From contig CAYFGT010000007.1 in the NCBI GenBank assembly GCA_964343075.1, positions 1-64,000 on the forward strand: 64,000 bases of DNA, read 5' to 3'. This document shows positions 43,779-53,467 of the stretch, one piece after another. Numbering within the stretch: position 1 is the stretch's first letter; each line of letters starts with the position of its first letter. Below the pieces are notes generated by a model. That model searched no databases. It was given only the letters and a program-made list of their open reading frames with translations, and was not told the origin of the DNA. A program made the position numbers and the translations under genes. The DNA is from UBA2588 sp964343075 (GTDB lineage: Bacteria; Chloroflexota; Dehalococcoidia; Lucifugimonadales; UBA3495).

Positions 43779-44369
43779 ATGGTAGTAATAGGTCTCACAG
43801 GGGGCATAGCGACAGGCAAGAGTGAAGCTTCAAAGATTCTTGAAGAACTTGGAGCAGCAATCATCAACGCAGATTTGATTGGCCATGAGGCTTATCGACA
43901 AGGGTCTGTGGGCTGGGAAAGTGTTGTTCAAGCCTTTGGTAAAGGAATATTAGACTCTAGCAATGAAATAGACCGTTCCAAACTAGGAGCTATTGTGTTC
44001 TCGGATGAATCGGCATTGCAGCACCTTAACGAGATAATGCATCCGATTATGGAACGATTGGTTGAAGAAAACATTAACGCTCTCAAGGAGGGTGGCACAC
44101 AAGTCATTGTGGTTGAAGCGGCACTTATGTTCGAAGCTGGTTGGGATAAATTAGTGGATACTGTTTGGGCAACGGACTCACCCGTGGAGACAGTAATATC
44201 AAGGTTAGAGTCGCGAAACGGATTTGGGAGAACTGAAGCAGAGAAACGGATTGGTTCCCAAATGAATAGGAATGAAAGGTTGGCGAAATCAGATGTGGTG
44301 CTATCAAATACAAGTGACCTAAAAGCGTTCAAAAATGTTATATTAGATGCTTGGTCAGAAATAAACTAA
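43779..44369 (+). CDS. coaE: Dephospho-CoA kinase
   Basis: The 196-residue enzyme phosphorylates dephospho-CoA, last step of CoA synthesis. The P-loop GGIATGKS is at residues 8-15. INADLIGHEAYRQG, the LNEIMHPIM substrate region, VVVEAALMFEAGWDKLVDTVWAT and RNGFGRTEAEKRIGSQM (lid) are all typical. It lies 21 bases before the AAA+ gene and 37 after the acetyltransferase on the same strand. Confidence 0.95.
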   Translation: MVVIGLTGGIATGKSEASKILEELGAAIINADLIGHEAYRQGSVGWESVVQAFGKGILDSSNEIDRSKLGAIVFSDESALQHLNEIMHPIMERLVEENINALKEGGTQVIVVEAALMFEAGWDKLVDTVWATDSPVETVISRLESRNGFGRTEAEKRIGSQMNRNERLAKSDVVLSNTSDLKAFKNVILDAWSEIN

Positions 44370-44389
44370 AAAGGTAAGGATGATAAGAA

Positions 44390-45286
44390 ATGGTAGATGG
44401 AACAAACGCAGAGCCCAAAGAATACGCTATTGAAGAGTTCTTAGTCAAAGAGAAACCCTACTATAAACCGGTAGGTGACGAAGAAGATTTGTTTAATGCA
44501 GCGTACAACCAGCATATACCGTTGTTGCTAAAAGGACCAACAGGTTGTGGCAAAACCAGGTTCGTTGAATACATGGCCTGGAAACTTGGTAGACCAATGA
44601 CTGTTGTTAAAAAAAATGGCGCTAAAGGTAAATCTAGTGAGTCAGAGAAGCAAATACCTTTAGTAACCATCGCTTGCCATGAAGACCTTACTGCTAGTGA
44701 CCTTGTAGGTAGATATTTATTGGATGCTGAAGGGACTAAATGGATCGATGGGCCAATGACTCGAGCAGTTAAAAATGGCGCCATATTGTATTTAGATGAA
44801 GTAGTGGAAGCTCGTAAAGATACAACGGTTTTAATACATCCCCTGACCGACCACAGAAGAGTATTGCCTGTTGAAAAAACTGGAACTATCATTGAAGCCG
44901 ACGATAGATTTTTGTTGTGCATATCGTATAACCCTCACTATCAGAGTGCCTTGAAAGATATCAAGCAAAGTACTAGGCAACGATTCATCTCTGTTGAATT
45001 TGATTACCCTCCAGTGGAAGTGGAGGCTGAAATTGTCTTCCAAGAAAGCGGTTGTACCGAAGAAGAAGCGATGTCTCTAGCCAGGTTGGGTGAAAAAATC
45101 AGACATTTGAGAGATAGTGGACTCCAAGAAGGAGCAAGTACGCGATTGCTTATATATGCAGGTCGTCTGATCAAAGAAGGGATATCTGCTAGAAGGGCCT
45201 GTCAAGTGGCTATAGTGTGGACATTAACTGATGAGCCCGAACTGCAACGAAGCATAGAAGAAGTTGTTTCTTCCATATTTGAGTAA
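44390..45286 (+). CDS. MoxR/CbbQ-type AAA+ ATPase
   Basis: The 298-residue ATPase matches the CbbQ/NirQ/NorQ group of MoxR proteins. Walker A GPTGCGKT is at 49-56, ACHEDLTASDLVGRYLLD is the characteristic CbbQ block, Walker B is AILYLDEVVEA, and SYNPHYQS with TRQRFISVEFDYP follows (sensor 1 and arginine-finger region). Such ATPases pair with VWA-domain partners to remodel or insert metal into client enzymes. The partner is encoded two genes downstream (45882-49133). The client is not identifiable here: no RuBisCO, nitric oxide reductase or methanol dehydrogenase genes lie nearby. Confidence 0.92.
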   Translation: MVDGTNAEPKEYAIEEFLVKEKPYYKPVGDEEDLFNAAYNQHIPLLLKGPTGCGKTRFVEYMAWKLGRPMTVVKKNGAKGKSSESEKQIPLVTIACHEDLTASDLVGRYLLDAEGTKWIDGPMTRAVKNGAILYLDEVVEARKDTTVLIHPLTDHRRVLPVEKTGTIIEADDRFLLCISYNPHYQSALKDIKQSTRQRFISVEFDYPPVEVEAEIVFQESGCTEEEAMSLARLGEKIRHLRDSGLQEGASTRLLIYAGRLIKEGISARRACQVAIVWTLTDEPELQRSIEEVVSSIFE

Positions 45287-45291
45287 ATATT

Positions 45292-45885
45292 ATGGAATTT
45301 TCAGTCACTCGCTTAAAAGATGTATTGTCTAATAGGCCTGTAGTTGAAGAGAGAGATAATGGCGAATATATGCCTGCTGCTGTGATGGTGTTGGTGTATG
45401 AAAAAGATAGCCAGTTTTGTGTATTGTTAAATCAAAGATCGCAACTGGTTGAGCACCACAAAGGTGAAATGTCGTTTCCCGGAGGAGCGAAAGATCCTGA
45501 TGATGGCGTGTTTATTAATACCGCACTGAGAGAAACTGAAGAAGAAATGGGGATCAAAGTGCAGGACATTACAGTATTAGGACAATTAGACGACACAATC
45601 ACAAGGAGCAATTTTGTGGTTAAAGTCTTTGTTGGGACTATTGATTACCCATATGATTTTAATCCTAGTGACATTGAGATTGCTGAGGTTGTAGAGATCC
45701 CGATAGGTGAACTGTTGTCCCCTGAGAATCAATATACAGAGACTCGCTGGGATGGAGTCTCTTCTGTTGATGCTACTTCGTATGGTTATGGTAAATATTT
45801 AATCTACGGCGCAACGGCGACTATATTGTCTCAATTTTTAGAAGTAGTTTCGAATAATTTTAATATGGAGGCACATGTCAATTGA
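45292..45885 (+). CDS. Nudix hydrolase, CoA pyrophosphatase (NudL)-like
   Basis: The 197-residue protein has the Nudix box within FPGGAKDPDD-x8-ALRETEEEMG and the preceding LLNQRSQLVEHHKGEMSFPGG, which matches the UPF0035 extension of CoA diphosphatases. It would split CoA into phosphopantetheine and 3',5'-ADP. It sits five bases after the AAA+ ATPase and overlaps the start of its VWA partner by four bases, so the three are coupled. Proximity to coaE may reflect CoA balance. Confidence 0.87.
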   Translation: MEFSVTRLKDVLSNRPVVEERDNGEYMPAAVMVLVYEKDSQFCVLLNQRSQLVEHHKGEMSFPGGAKDPDDGVFINTALRETEEEMGIKVQDITVLGQLDDTITRSNFVVKVFVGTIDYPYDFNPSDIEIAEVVEIPIGELLSPENQYTETRWDGVSSVDATSYGYGKYLIYGATATILSQFLEVVSNNFNMEAHVN

Positions 45886-48800
45886 GCGCAGAGGATTGGA
45901 AAGAATTAGAGTCGTCATTAAAGACATTACCAGGTTCTGTAGGTGATGCTTATGAAGAATCCAAAACATTGATGACCGAAATATTTAGTGATGATGAATT
46001 GCTATTATGGGGCAAAGAAGGACTGGCTATAGGAACTCAAACAGTAAGATCTTGGGAAGCAGCGATCGAGTATTTTAATGTAAGTTCGGAAGTTGTTAAA
46101 TCACTTGCTTTTCCTTCATTTATGCAATGGGCTAGGTGTGGGACTCACCTTTCTCAAGATGCCCCGTCATTAGCTTCTTCTTTCTTTTCTGTAAGCCCAT
46201 CTATTGTTACTAACTTGCGACCGCAATATATACCAAGATGGGTAGGTTTAGGACGAGGTCTATATAAAGGAACATGGAAATCGGGGAATTTAGCTAGCAA
46301 GTTTTTTGAATGTAGTCCTGAATTGGTTCGTAATTTACCATTTTGGGACGTAGAAATTTTCGCTTCTTTGTTGGAATCCATCTCGAGTAAGTCATATGAA
46401 GTTGCGGCCGACTGTTTGGATCTTGGATCAACAGTGTTACCTGCAATGGGTAGAGAACGAGAGGTATTTCTGTCAATGTTGAGATCTTTAACGGATTCTA
46501 GTTGGAGAGAAGTAAAGAGTTGCCTCGAAGTAGTCCCTAAAGTAGCTAAAGATGTTGAGGATACACAAATAGGACGATTCTTGAAGTTAGGCGAAAGATT
46601 AGCTAAATCGGGGATGAAAGACACTTCTAGATTCATGTCTGATGGGACACAAGCGTTGAGCGGATTACCTCCCAATACTCATGGCAAAATATTAGATTTA
46701 TGTGATTCACTAGTAGAAGTAGACTACGATGCAGTACAGCCTTTCTTGAAGAGTTTGGAGATAGTATTGTCTGGGATCACTATCGCTCAATTAGACCAGT
46801 GGTTTGAGACTGGATTGAACTTAATCAAAGAAAATAAAGAAGCAGGATTAGCATTTTATAAGATCGAATCTAATACATCTGAATCTGTTTTGAAAACGTT
46901 ATCATCTAGTGTGGATTTAGACCTAATAAAAGGAATTGTCAAATTATATTGTACTGCTCTTACTGGGGAAGACATTGAGATTAGCAATAGCCAAGAATTA
47001 GTGGATAAAGGTATTGGCTGGGTGGACGAGAGCTGGGCATCTACAGATGGTACTCAAGTGTTTCTACCTTCGGTTGTAGACCAGTATGATGACAAGCAAT
47101 CAAACTTTTCATGGTTTAAAGTAATCGCAACTCATCAAGTAGGAAGGTTAGAATTTGGTAGCTTTGAATTTCAATTTGATAAAGAATCTAATGTTTTTAG
47201 TAACAGAAGATCCGAAACCGAGCAGCGTCAAGCAGAAAAGTTATATCAGCTTGGACAACCAGATGAAGGAGGTAATGTACGGACTTACACAGATATAGGT
47301 AAATTCCTTAATTTGTTTGATGAGACGAAATTAGCTTTTGATATTTTTACTGTTCTCGAAGATTGTAGATTGGATTATTTGATAAAGACATTATACCCAG
47401 GTATTAAAACTGCCACTAAACAAATACAAGATGACGCTATTTTACGGCGACCCGAGATAACAGAACTCCCTTTGAAGGAAGCCATGCTCGAATTATTGAT
47501 ACGTTTTAGTTTGGGGCAATTTAATGGACTGAAGGTCCCGGAAGGATATGAGGAAGTTGTAGGAACATTAGCCAACTTAGTTCATACGTTAGGAAATTCC
47601 GATTCCAATATTGAGGATTCCGCTGAAGCAACGATAAGGGCATATGAACTAATATCTAAAATAGTGAACGAAACCAAACCTGAAGATGAATGGGAAGATG
47701 AAGATCTAGAAGATCAATTAGAAGACTTCGATGAAGACGAATTTGAATCTCTGGTGGAGAAGATGCAGCAGTCACTGGAAATGAGTGGAGAAGATGGAGA
47801 AGGAGACCCATACGATTCCCCGTCTCCTGTTGAATACCGCGGTGATTTTAAACCAGAAATGGTACAACTAATTTCTAAATTACAGAGTGACGCAGCAGAA
47901 GCTGGAGAAAATCAACCCCTTACACAAGAAGAGCTTGAGCAATTACTTCAAGAAACAGATGAATTGGAGCTGGATGCGGAGCAAGGCGAAATTGATGCAG
48001 GAATGTTTGCTGCCTGGGTTGAAAATATCATGAAAGAAGCAGGTATGCCTCCACCAGAAGGAGAGCCTGGAGACGGTCAGGCTCCAGTCATGTCTGGAGG
48101 AGAAGAAGAAGGTGAACTAGAACCACAAGAACCTAAAACTTATGCTTATGATGAATGGGATTTTAGAGCAGATGACTATAAACCTCGGTGGTGCATAGTA
48201 AAAGAGAAAATTTTAGAAGAAGGTGAGCAATCCTTCTATACTGAGGCATTAAGTAACTATTCTGGTTTATTGGCTCATATCAAGCGACAGTTCGAATTGA
48301 TAATGCCTGAAACTTGGCGTAAGACGTATAGGCTAGTTGATGGAGAAGATATCGACTTAAATGCCGCATTGGAAGCGGTTTCGGATTTACGTATGGGTGT
48401 TCCTCCAGATGACAAGATTTATTGGAGACGTAACAAAGTTGAAAGAGATGTTGCCGCAGTTTTTCTCCTAGATATGAGCGCATCTACAGCCGAAGCAATA
48501 GATGAAGGGAGGCAAAATTCAGACGATACTGATGCGCCCGACGACCCAGTGGAATATATGGTTTGGCTTAGGCGGCGCAGAGAAGGACTTACACGACGTA
48601 ATTACAAAAGAATTATAGATCTGGAGAAAGAAAGCACAGCGTTGATTATTCAAGCTATCGAGTCTATAGGAGATCAGTATGGTATATATGGGTTTTCTGG
48701 GTATGGGCGAGAGAATGTTGAATTCTATGTAATAAAAGATATAGATGAGCCTTTTAATGACAAAATAAAGCGGCGTATAGACAAGATTACTCCGTTACAT

Positions 48801-49133
48801 GCCACTAGGATGGGGGCATCCATAAGGCATGCGATCACTAAACTAGAAGATAAAGATGCTACCACTAAGATCATGTTTTTAATTAGCGATGGACGACCTC
48901 AAGATCGAGGCTACAGTAGAGAAGGGGTAGAGAAAGAATATGCTGTACATGATACGCATCAAGCATTAATTGAAGCACGGCGTAAGAATATTATACCGTT
49001 TTGCTTGACAGTCGATAAGGCCGGACACGACTATCTGAAAGAAATGTGTGGCGACATGGGATACGAAGTACTAGATAATATTTGGTCTCTTCCGGAACGT
49101 CTTCCCATGGTGTACAGAAATTTAACTAAGTAG
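45882..49133 (+). CDS. Large VWA-domain protein (CbbO/NorD-like partner of the AAA+ ATPase)
   Basis: The 1083-residue protein has three regions. Residues 1-360 are all-alpha repeats of about 36 residues, with recurring LASxFFxxSPxxVxNL patterns. The middle holds the NorD/CbbO core (about 420-600), then a strongly acidic stretch near 600-635 and a Pro/Gly/Glu-rich linker. Residues 855-1080 are a von Willebrand A domain with an intact MIDAS: D864-M-S866-A-S868, T975 and D1003. The start is TTG overlapping the Nudix stop in TTGA, with GGAGG ten bases upstream. CbbO/NorD proteins act with a CbbQ ATPase as client activators. Its C terminus overlaps the convergent cinA by 12 bases. Confidence 0.9.
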   Translation: MSAEDWKELESSLKTLPGSVGDAYEESKTLMTEIFSDDELLLWGKEGLAIGTQTVRSWEAAIEYFNVSSEVVKSLAFPSFMQWARCGTHLSQDAPSLASSFFSVSPSIVTNLRPQYIPRWVGLGRGLYKGTWKSGNLASKFFECSPELVRNLPFWDVEIFASLLESISSKSYEVAADCLDLGSTVLPAMGREREVFLSMLRSLTDSSWREVKSCLEVVPKVAKDVEDTQIGRFLKLGERLAKSGMKDTSRFMSDGTQALSGLPPNTHGKILDLCDSLVEVDYDAVQPFLKSLEIVLSGITIAQLDQWFETGLNLIKENKEAGLAFYKIESNTSESVLKTLSSSVDLDLIKGIVKLYCTALTGEDIEISNSQELVDKGIGWVDESWASTDGTQVFLPSVVDQYDDKQSNFSWFKVIATHQVGRLEFGSFEFQFDKESNVFSNRRSETEQRQAEKLYQLGQPDEGGNVRTYTDIGKFLNLFDETKLAFDIFTVLEDCRLDYLIKTLYPGIKTATKQIQDDAILRRPEITELPLKEAMLELLIRFSLGQFNGLKVPEGYEEVVGTLANLVHTLGNSDSNIEDSAEATIRAYELISKIVNETKPEDEWEDEDLEDQLEDFDEDEFESLVEKMQQSLEMSGEDGEGDPYDSPSPVEYRGDFKPEMVQLISKLQSDAAEAGENQPLTQEELEQLLQETDELELDAEQGEIDAGMFAAWVENIMKEAGMPPPEGEPGDGQAPVMSGGEEEGELEPQEPKTYAYDEWDFRADDYKPRWCIVKEKILEEGEQSFYTEALSNYSGLLAHIKRQFELIMPETWRKTYRLVDGEDIDLNAALEAVSDLRMGVPPDDKIYWRRNKVERDVAAVFLLDMSASTAEAIDEGRQNSDDTDAPDDPVEYMVWLRRRREGLTRRNYKRIIDLEKESTALIIQAIESIGDQYGIYGFSGYGRENVEFYVIKDIDEPFNDKIKRRIDKITPLHATRMGASIRHAITKLEDKDATTKIMFLISDGRPQDRGYSREGVEKEYAVHDTHQALIEARRKNIIPFCLTVDKAGHDYLKEMCGDMGYEVLDNIWSLPERLPMVYRNLTK

Positions 49134-50342
49134 CTTAGCAAGTTCTATTAGAGCAGTATTGGCAGCTCTTCGTTTGATGGTAATCCTTCGTGCTGGTACG
49201 GTTGTTGATGTTTCAAATATAGTGTCAGCGGTTGCAATTGATATATATAACATGGCTGATCTGATTGTTGTGTTATCGGTAGGTTCACTCTCACTAATTA
49301 AACCGATTCCTATATCGGTATCCATTTCTTCCCTGATACATTTTGCCATTTGATTGGCAGTGCTTTGGCTGATACTTGTAACTTTGTTATCTGAACTTAA
49401 GGATAACCCTAAATGGTATATGTCTGAATCTGTGCTTACCATGCCTCCTTTGTAGACCTGGTTATGTCCTTCCATTTGGGTCAGCAAGTCAGCCAACATA
49501 CCTCCTGTGCAGCCATCCCATGTTGAAAGGGTGAGGTTATTGTCCCTTAATAATTTTCTACAAGATTCAGATGGGGTATCGTCATCAAATCCCCATATAT
49601 AATCTTTTAATTGGCCTTTTATAGATTCTTCCATTGGGTGTAGTATTTCCAGAGCTTCAGGTTCTGTTTGAGCTTTTGAAATCATGCGAAGATGGATCCC
49701 ATCTTGTTTGGAATATATACCTAGATATGGATTAGTTTGCCCAAAGTGTTTTGTCAATAATTCGTCTATACGACCTTCAGACATACCCAATGTTTTTATT
49801 GTTCGGGTAAGTGTTATTTCACCTGTAGTAAGCTGTTTTAGTTTAGGTTCAACTTGTTCTAGCCACAAAGGATTCATCTCTCCAGGAGGTCCCGGAAGGT
49901 TTATGATGATTTTACCGTTCTTCTCGGACCACCACCCAGGAGCTGTACCATATTTATTAGGGATGAATTCGGCTGACGGTATTAGGTGGGCCTGTTTGAT
50001 ATTGGTTTTAGGCATTACTTGCCCTCTGGAAGCGAAATATTCTGTCAGTTGTTCCACAATGTCGTTTTGCACACTGGGTGTCTCGTTTAAAACTGCAGCA
50101 ACTGCTTCTCTAGTTAGATCATCCTGAGTTGGTCCAAGGCCTCCTGTTGTAACAACTAGATCTGATCTGGAAAGCGCTAAAGATATGGTTTCTACCAATC
50201 TATTTATATTGTCACCAACTATGGAGATTTGATTAAGAGAAATTCCAAGTTTGGGAAGCTTAGTGGCTATCCATGCGGCATTGGTATCTGTTAATTCGCC
50301 CATCAACAGCTCATGCCCGATAGATAAAATATCAGCTTTCAT
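49122..50342 (-). CDS. cinA: CinA-family protein with degenerate C-terminal amidase domain
   Basis: The 406-residue protein has the standard N-terminal COG1058 (MoaB-like) domain, MKADILSIGHELLMGELTDTNA, VVTTGGLGPTQDDLTREAVA and INLPGPPGEMNPLW, associated with ADP-ribose/NMN metabolism. The C-terminal domain (about 260-406) is altered. The AESCTGG block reads WDGCTGG, losing the catalytic serine, and the YSNEAK tyrosine-lysine segment is missing. So it probably lacks amidase activity. A stand-alone amidase-like paralogue is at 77-571. It precedes the DUF4340 gene's downstream end on the same strand. Confidence 0.9.
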   Translation of the reverse strand: MKADILSIGHELLMGELTDTNAAWIATKLPKLGISLNQISIVGDNINRLVETISLALSRSDLVVTTGGLGPTQDDLTREAVAAVLNETPSVQNDIVEQLTEYFASRGQVMPKTNIKQAHLIPSAEFIPNKYGTAPGWWSEKNGKIIINLPGPPGEMNPLWLEQVEPKLKQLTTGEITLTRTIKTLGMSEGRIDELLTKHFGQTNPYLGIYSKQDGIHLRMISKAQTEPEALEILHPMEESIKGQLKDYIWGFDDDTPSESCRKLLRDNNLTLSTWDGCTGGMLADLLTQMEGHNQVYKGGMVSTDSDIYHLGLSLSSDNKVTSISQSTANQMAKCIREEMDTDIGIGLISESEPTDNTTIRSAMLYISIATADTIFETSTTVPARRITIKRRAANTALIELAKLLS

Positions 50343-50346
50343 GATT

Positions 50347-50901
50347 CTAATCGGCTTGTTGAGCTGGGGTATATGGCGGATTAACGGCTAAGTCATTGAT
50401 GACCCTAGCCCACATTTCTGCCACAGTAAAAATACTTGATTCAGTGGTTAGTCTTACGTATTGGCTGTTGTTGTCTGGGGTTGTATCTCCAAGATGGAAC
50501 TCAAATATATGTCCACCTTTTTCCGTCACTTTTACGATGGATTCAGGCGGATCCAGCCCGTATGAAGACAAAGGCTCTTTTGCTTCTAGCAACTCCCGTT
50601 CAATTTGTGGTCCTCCAAGCAGGAAAGGTGTACCACTCCATTTGGGTCCATACACTTGCACAGGAGGATCGTCATCAATGAGCCATATCCAGGAATTGCT
50701 ACCCGGGGGATTATTTTTTACAAACTTTACGTGGTTCTCTTTGTAAGTTACTTCGATCTCTATTATATCTGTGTCAGATATTTTGTAGAGCCATTCTCTT
50801 TCTACATGTTCTTTATCGGGTTTATTCGCCCAGTAGTACGCTGCAGAACCTCCAACTATAGCCAAAACTGCTACCAGCAAGATTGTGAGTCTGAAGTTCA
50901 T
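50347..50901 (-). CDS. DUF4340-domain protein
   Basis: The 184-residue protein has one N-terminal membrane anchor (LTILLVAVLAIVGGSAAYYW) and an extracytoplasmic beta-rich DUF4340 domain, including KEPLSSYGLDPPESIVKVTEKGG and FHLGDTTPDNNSQYVRL. DUF4340 genes commonly follow Gld-type ABC transporter genes, as here, where it is four bases downstream of the GldG-like gene. Relatives usually have more repeats; this version is short. Function is unknown. Confidence 0.82.
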   Translation of the reverse strand: MNFRLTILLVAVLAIVGGSAAYYWANKPDKEHVEREWLYKISDTDIIEIEVTYKENHVKFVKNNPPGSNSWIWLIDDDPPVQVYGPKWSGTPFLLGGPQIERELLEAKEPLSSYGLDPPESIVKVTEKGGHIFEFHLGDTTPDNNSQYVRLTTESSIFTVAEMWARVINDLAVNPPYTPAQQAD

Positions 50902-50904
50902 TAT

Positions 50905-52722
50905 TTATCTCCTAATCCACCACATGGATAGTGCTGCGAGAGCTAATAGTCCAGGTAATATGAACCAGGAAGAAAATCTCACAAAGTCATATTCATTGGC
51001 GTCAAGATTAAATTCTCGGTAAACAAATGCTCGGTCTCTGATTGATATTAGAGAATAATCCCCTAGTACATAATTCACGGTATTCAGCAACAAATTGGTA
51101 CCGCTCCCTCTTTCTAAGAAAGTGTTGGAAGCGAAATCTGAATCTCCAAAAATTGCGATGTGTGTTAATTGATTTGGATCTGGAGCGCCAGATAATGGCG
51201 CTGCACCGAGCTGACCAACTGCTAACATATAAGCTGATGAGAAAAATGGTCCCATGGGGTCTGCATTTTCTTCACCAGGGGGTACAGGCTCTGTCCGTTC
51301 AGTGTCATCAATTAAGAAGCTTAAAGGAGAGGTTACAGTTAATGGTACAGGCCATCGGAGATCGTCTTGAATCGGGACTAAGCTCGTTGCTCCAGGCATA
51401 TATATTTGGCCAAGCTGGCCGCTTTCTGGGCTAGTAATGCTTCGCAAGGCATCGACCATTATGGTTGCCTGGTCTGGCGGTAGGAGCTCAAAATCTTCTG
51501 CCCTGATTTGGTTTAAGTTCATGGGTTCTGCTCGCAGAATGTTGGGATTATCACTTACGCCTAATTCTAAATCTAGGATATATCCTGGTTGTAGGATTAT
51601 TCCCCACATCGCCATTAGAGCTTTGAATGATTCTGGGGTATTAGGTTCTCCTAGGAATATTAGTCGGCTAGATTCTCTCCGGGGAGTATCATCCGGATTC
51701 TTCCCTTGGAGGAATTTATGAATAACTTCCGCATGATGATCTGGTAGTTCTAGAGTAGGTCCAGGTATGACTAAAAGAGCTGCGTTTTCAGGCACTGAAA
51801 CGTTTTCATCGGTTGGGTCCCATGTCAAAATCTCAGTATGGTAATTATCTTGGTTTAGGATTTCTTTAAAAGTAGAGTAGCCCTTTGCAGATGAACTTAG
51901 AATGGATTTTTCCCCGTGTCCTTCAAGGAAATATATCGTTTTTTGCCCTTTGCTGGTAGCAATCAGCATACTTGTGTAAAGATCTTGTTCTAGTTGACTA
52001 TAATCAATGTCACTTGGTTGGACAATAGATGTTAGTTCGGGATTGTCAGAAAACACCACTATGGATTCGTATGCATTGACTCCATAAGATCTAGCCAAAT
52101 CAGGTTCTAGATCTGGGTCGCGAACCTCGTAAGAAAAGTCACTCGATCGTTTGGAGAATTCACTTAGCATATCGGATACTTTTGAGAATCGAGAAATGGC
52201 GTCGACATTTTCACTAATGTCAGAAGGGTAGAAAGCGATAGCTTTTACGGGTGATCCTAATTCATCAAGCAATTCTTTTGTGCTTGGTGCTAGGCTGAAC
52301 TGATTATTGGCTGTTAAGTCGAAGCGTTTATTATTTTCGATAGATAATAAATTAAGTATTATGACGATTATTATAAAAGCGCTGATCATTATTAGCGTGT
52401 TGGTGCCGTACTTTCCACTTCTACTAAGGAATGCGGAAGTAACTTTGCTTAATGAAATGCCACCCATTAGGACCAGAAGCGACATCCCGAGGCCTATCAG
52501 TATAAGAGCGTATGGGGTTAGCGTCTCGATAAATAAAAGAATTATTAGCCCTAATATGGTTGAGAATACTGCCCCGATTAATATGGGCGTGGCATAACTA
52601 CTTAATAAGTCTAGTATGGATTTTAGCCGGCCTTGGGTTTCCAAAGGTGTTGAACTTGATTGGGCGGCTCGTTCAGCTCTGCTGAGGCGTCGCCAATCTC
52701 GATTGTTGTTTGGGTTTTGCAA
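50905..52722 (-). CDS. GldG-like ABC system protein (ABC_transp_aux domain)
   Basis: The 605-residue protein has three N-terminal hydrophobic segments (about 40-130), a large extracytoplasmic domain and a final helix before WWIRR. The NKRFDLTANNQFSLAPSTKELLDEL opening of the outer domain and IYFLEGHGEKSI fit the GldG/ABC_transp_aux family. In Bacteroidetes, GldG works with GldA and GldF in gliding; here it is probably an unrelated transport or envelope function. It follows the permease gene by one base. Confidence 0.85.
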   Translation of the reverse strand: MQNPNNNRDWRRLSRAERAAQSSSTPLETQGRLKSILDLLSSYATPILIGAVFSTILGLIILLFIETLTPYALILIGLGMSLLVLMGGISLSKVTSAFLSRSGKYGTNTLIMISAFIIIVIILNLLSIENNKRFDLTANNQFSLAPSTKELLDELGSPVKAIAFYPSDISENVDAISRFSKVSDMLSEFSKRSSDFSYEVRDPDLEPDLARSYGVNAYESIVVFSDNPELTSIVQPSDIDYSQLEQDLYTSMLIATSKGQKTIYFLEGHGEKSILSSSAKGYSTFKEILNQDNYHTEILTWDPTDENVSVPENAALLVIPGPTLELPDHHAEVIHKFLQGKNPDDTPRRESSRLIFLGEPNTPESFKALMAMWGIILQPGYILDLELGVSDNPNILRAEPMNLNQIRAEDFELLPPDQATIMVDALRSITSPESGQLGQIYMPGATSLVPIQDDLRWPVPLTVTSPLSFLIDDTERTEPVPPGEENADPMGPFFSSAYMLAVGQLGAAPLSGAPDPNQLTHIAIFGDSDFASNTFLERGSGTNLLLNTVNYVLGDYSLISIRDRAFVYREFNLDANEYDFVRFSSWFILPGLLALAALSMWWIRR

Positions 52723-52723
52723 C

Positions 52724-53467
52724 TTACCTCCACCGACGCGATTCTAAAATTCTTATAGATAAGAAAATGAATAGTAATGTGATAGTTACGAAATAAACAA
52801 TATCATGTGAATCAATGATTCCTTTGTGAAAATCATCGAAATGGCTCTTTATACCAATCTCTTGTATAAAAGTGGACCAGAATCCCGTTACGACTGTAGA
52901 TGCATAGTCTGCAAAATACAGGATTAATAAAATCCCCATGGCAACGACTGCTGAAACAATCTGATTACTATTTAAGGTAGAGGCTAGTAATCCTATTGAT
53001 AAAGTTAATGCACCGTATAGAATCAATCCCAAATAGCCGGAGTATATTGGTCCTGGGTCTGGGTCAGCTAATAAAAATAGTAATATGGGATAATATAGTG
53101 TGAGCCCAATCATGAACAATAGGAATATGAAACTGGCTATGAATTTACCTATGATTATCTCCCAATCTCGAACAGGTGAAGTAAGCAGTAATTCGATTGT
53201 GCCTAATTTTTGCTCTTCAGAAATCAGCCGCATGGTCAGGATAGGAGCAATCAAAATCAAAATTAGAGTGACGCCCCCGAATGTTGTTTGACCAAAATCT
53301 AGGCCTACAAAAAATCTGGTTAACGATGCTTCAGGGAACGGATTGCCTAAATCTATTGTGAAGAAAATGCCTGTTCCTATTAAGAAGATCATGCCGACGA
53401 TGTAACCAGTAGGGCTTGTAAAGAAAGATAAAATTTCTTTGGTAATGATTGCTCGTAGTCCTCGCAT
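52724..53467 (-). CDS. ABC transporter permease (GldF/ABC-2 type)
   Basis: The 247-residue protein has six hydrophobic helices with the ABC-2 permease opening LRAIITKEILSFFTSPTGYIVG and LTMRLISEEQKLGTIELLLTSPVRDWEIIIGKF, the conserved coupling region. It starts directly after the ATPase stop. It forms the transmembrane part of the Gld-like system. Confidence 0.9.
   Translation of the reverse strand: MRGLRAIITKEILSFFTSPTGYIVGMIFLIGTGIFFTIDLGNPFPEASLTRFFVGLDFGQTTFGGVTLILILIAPILTMRLISEEQKLGTIELLLTSPVRDWEIIIGKFIASFIFLLFMIGLTLYYPILLFLLADPDPGPIYSGYLGLILYGALTLSIGLLASTLNSNQIVSAVVAMGILLILYFADYASTVVTGFWSTFIQEIGIKSHFDDFHKGIIDSHDIVYFVTITLLFIFLSIRILESRRWR

Noticed and set aside
45875..45890. ATG at 45875 as the start of the VWA-domain gene.
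   Set aside because: It is out of frame with the long coding sequence; the in-frame TTG at 45882 with GGAGG upstream is used instead.
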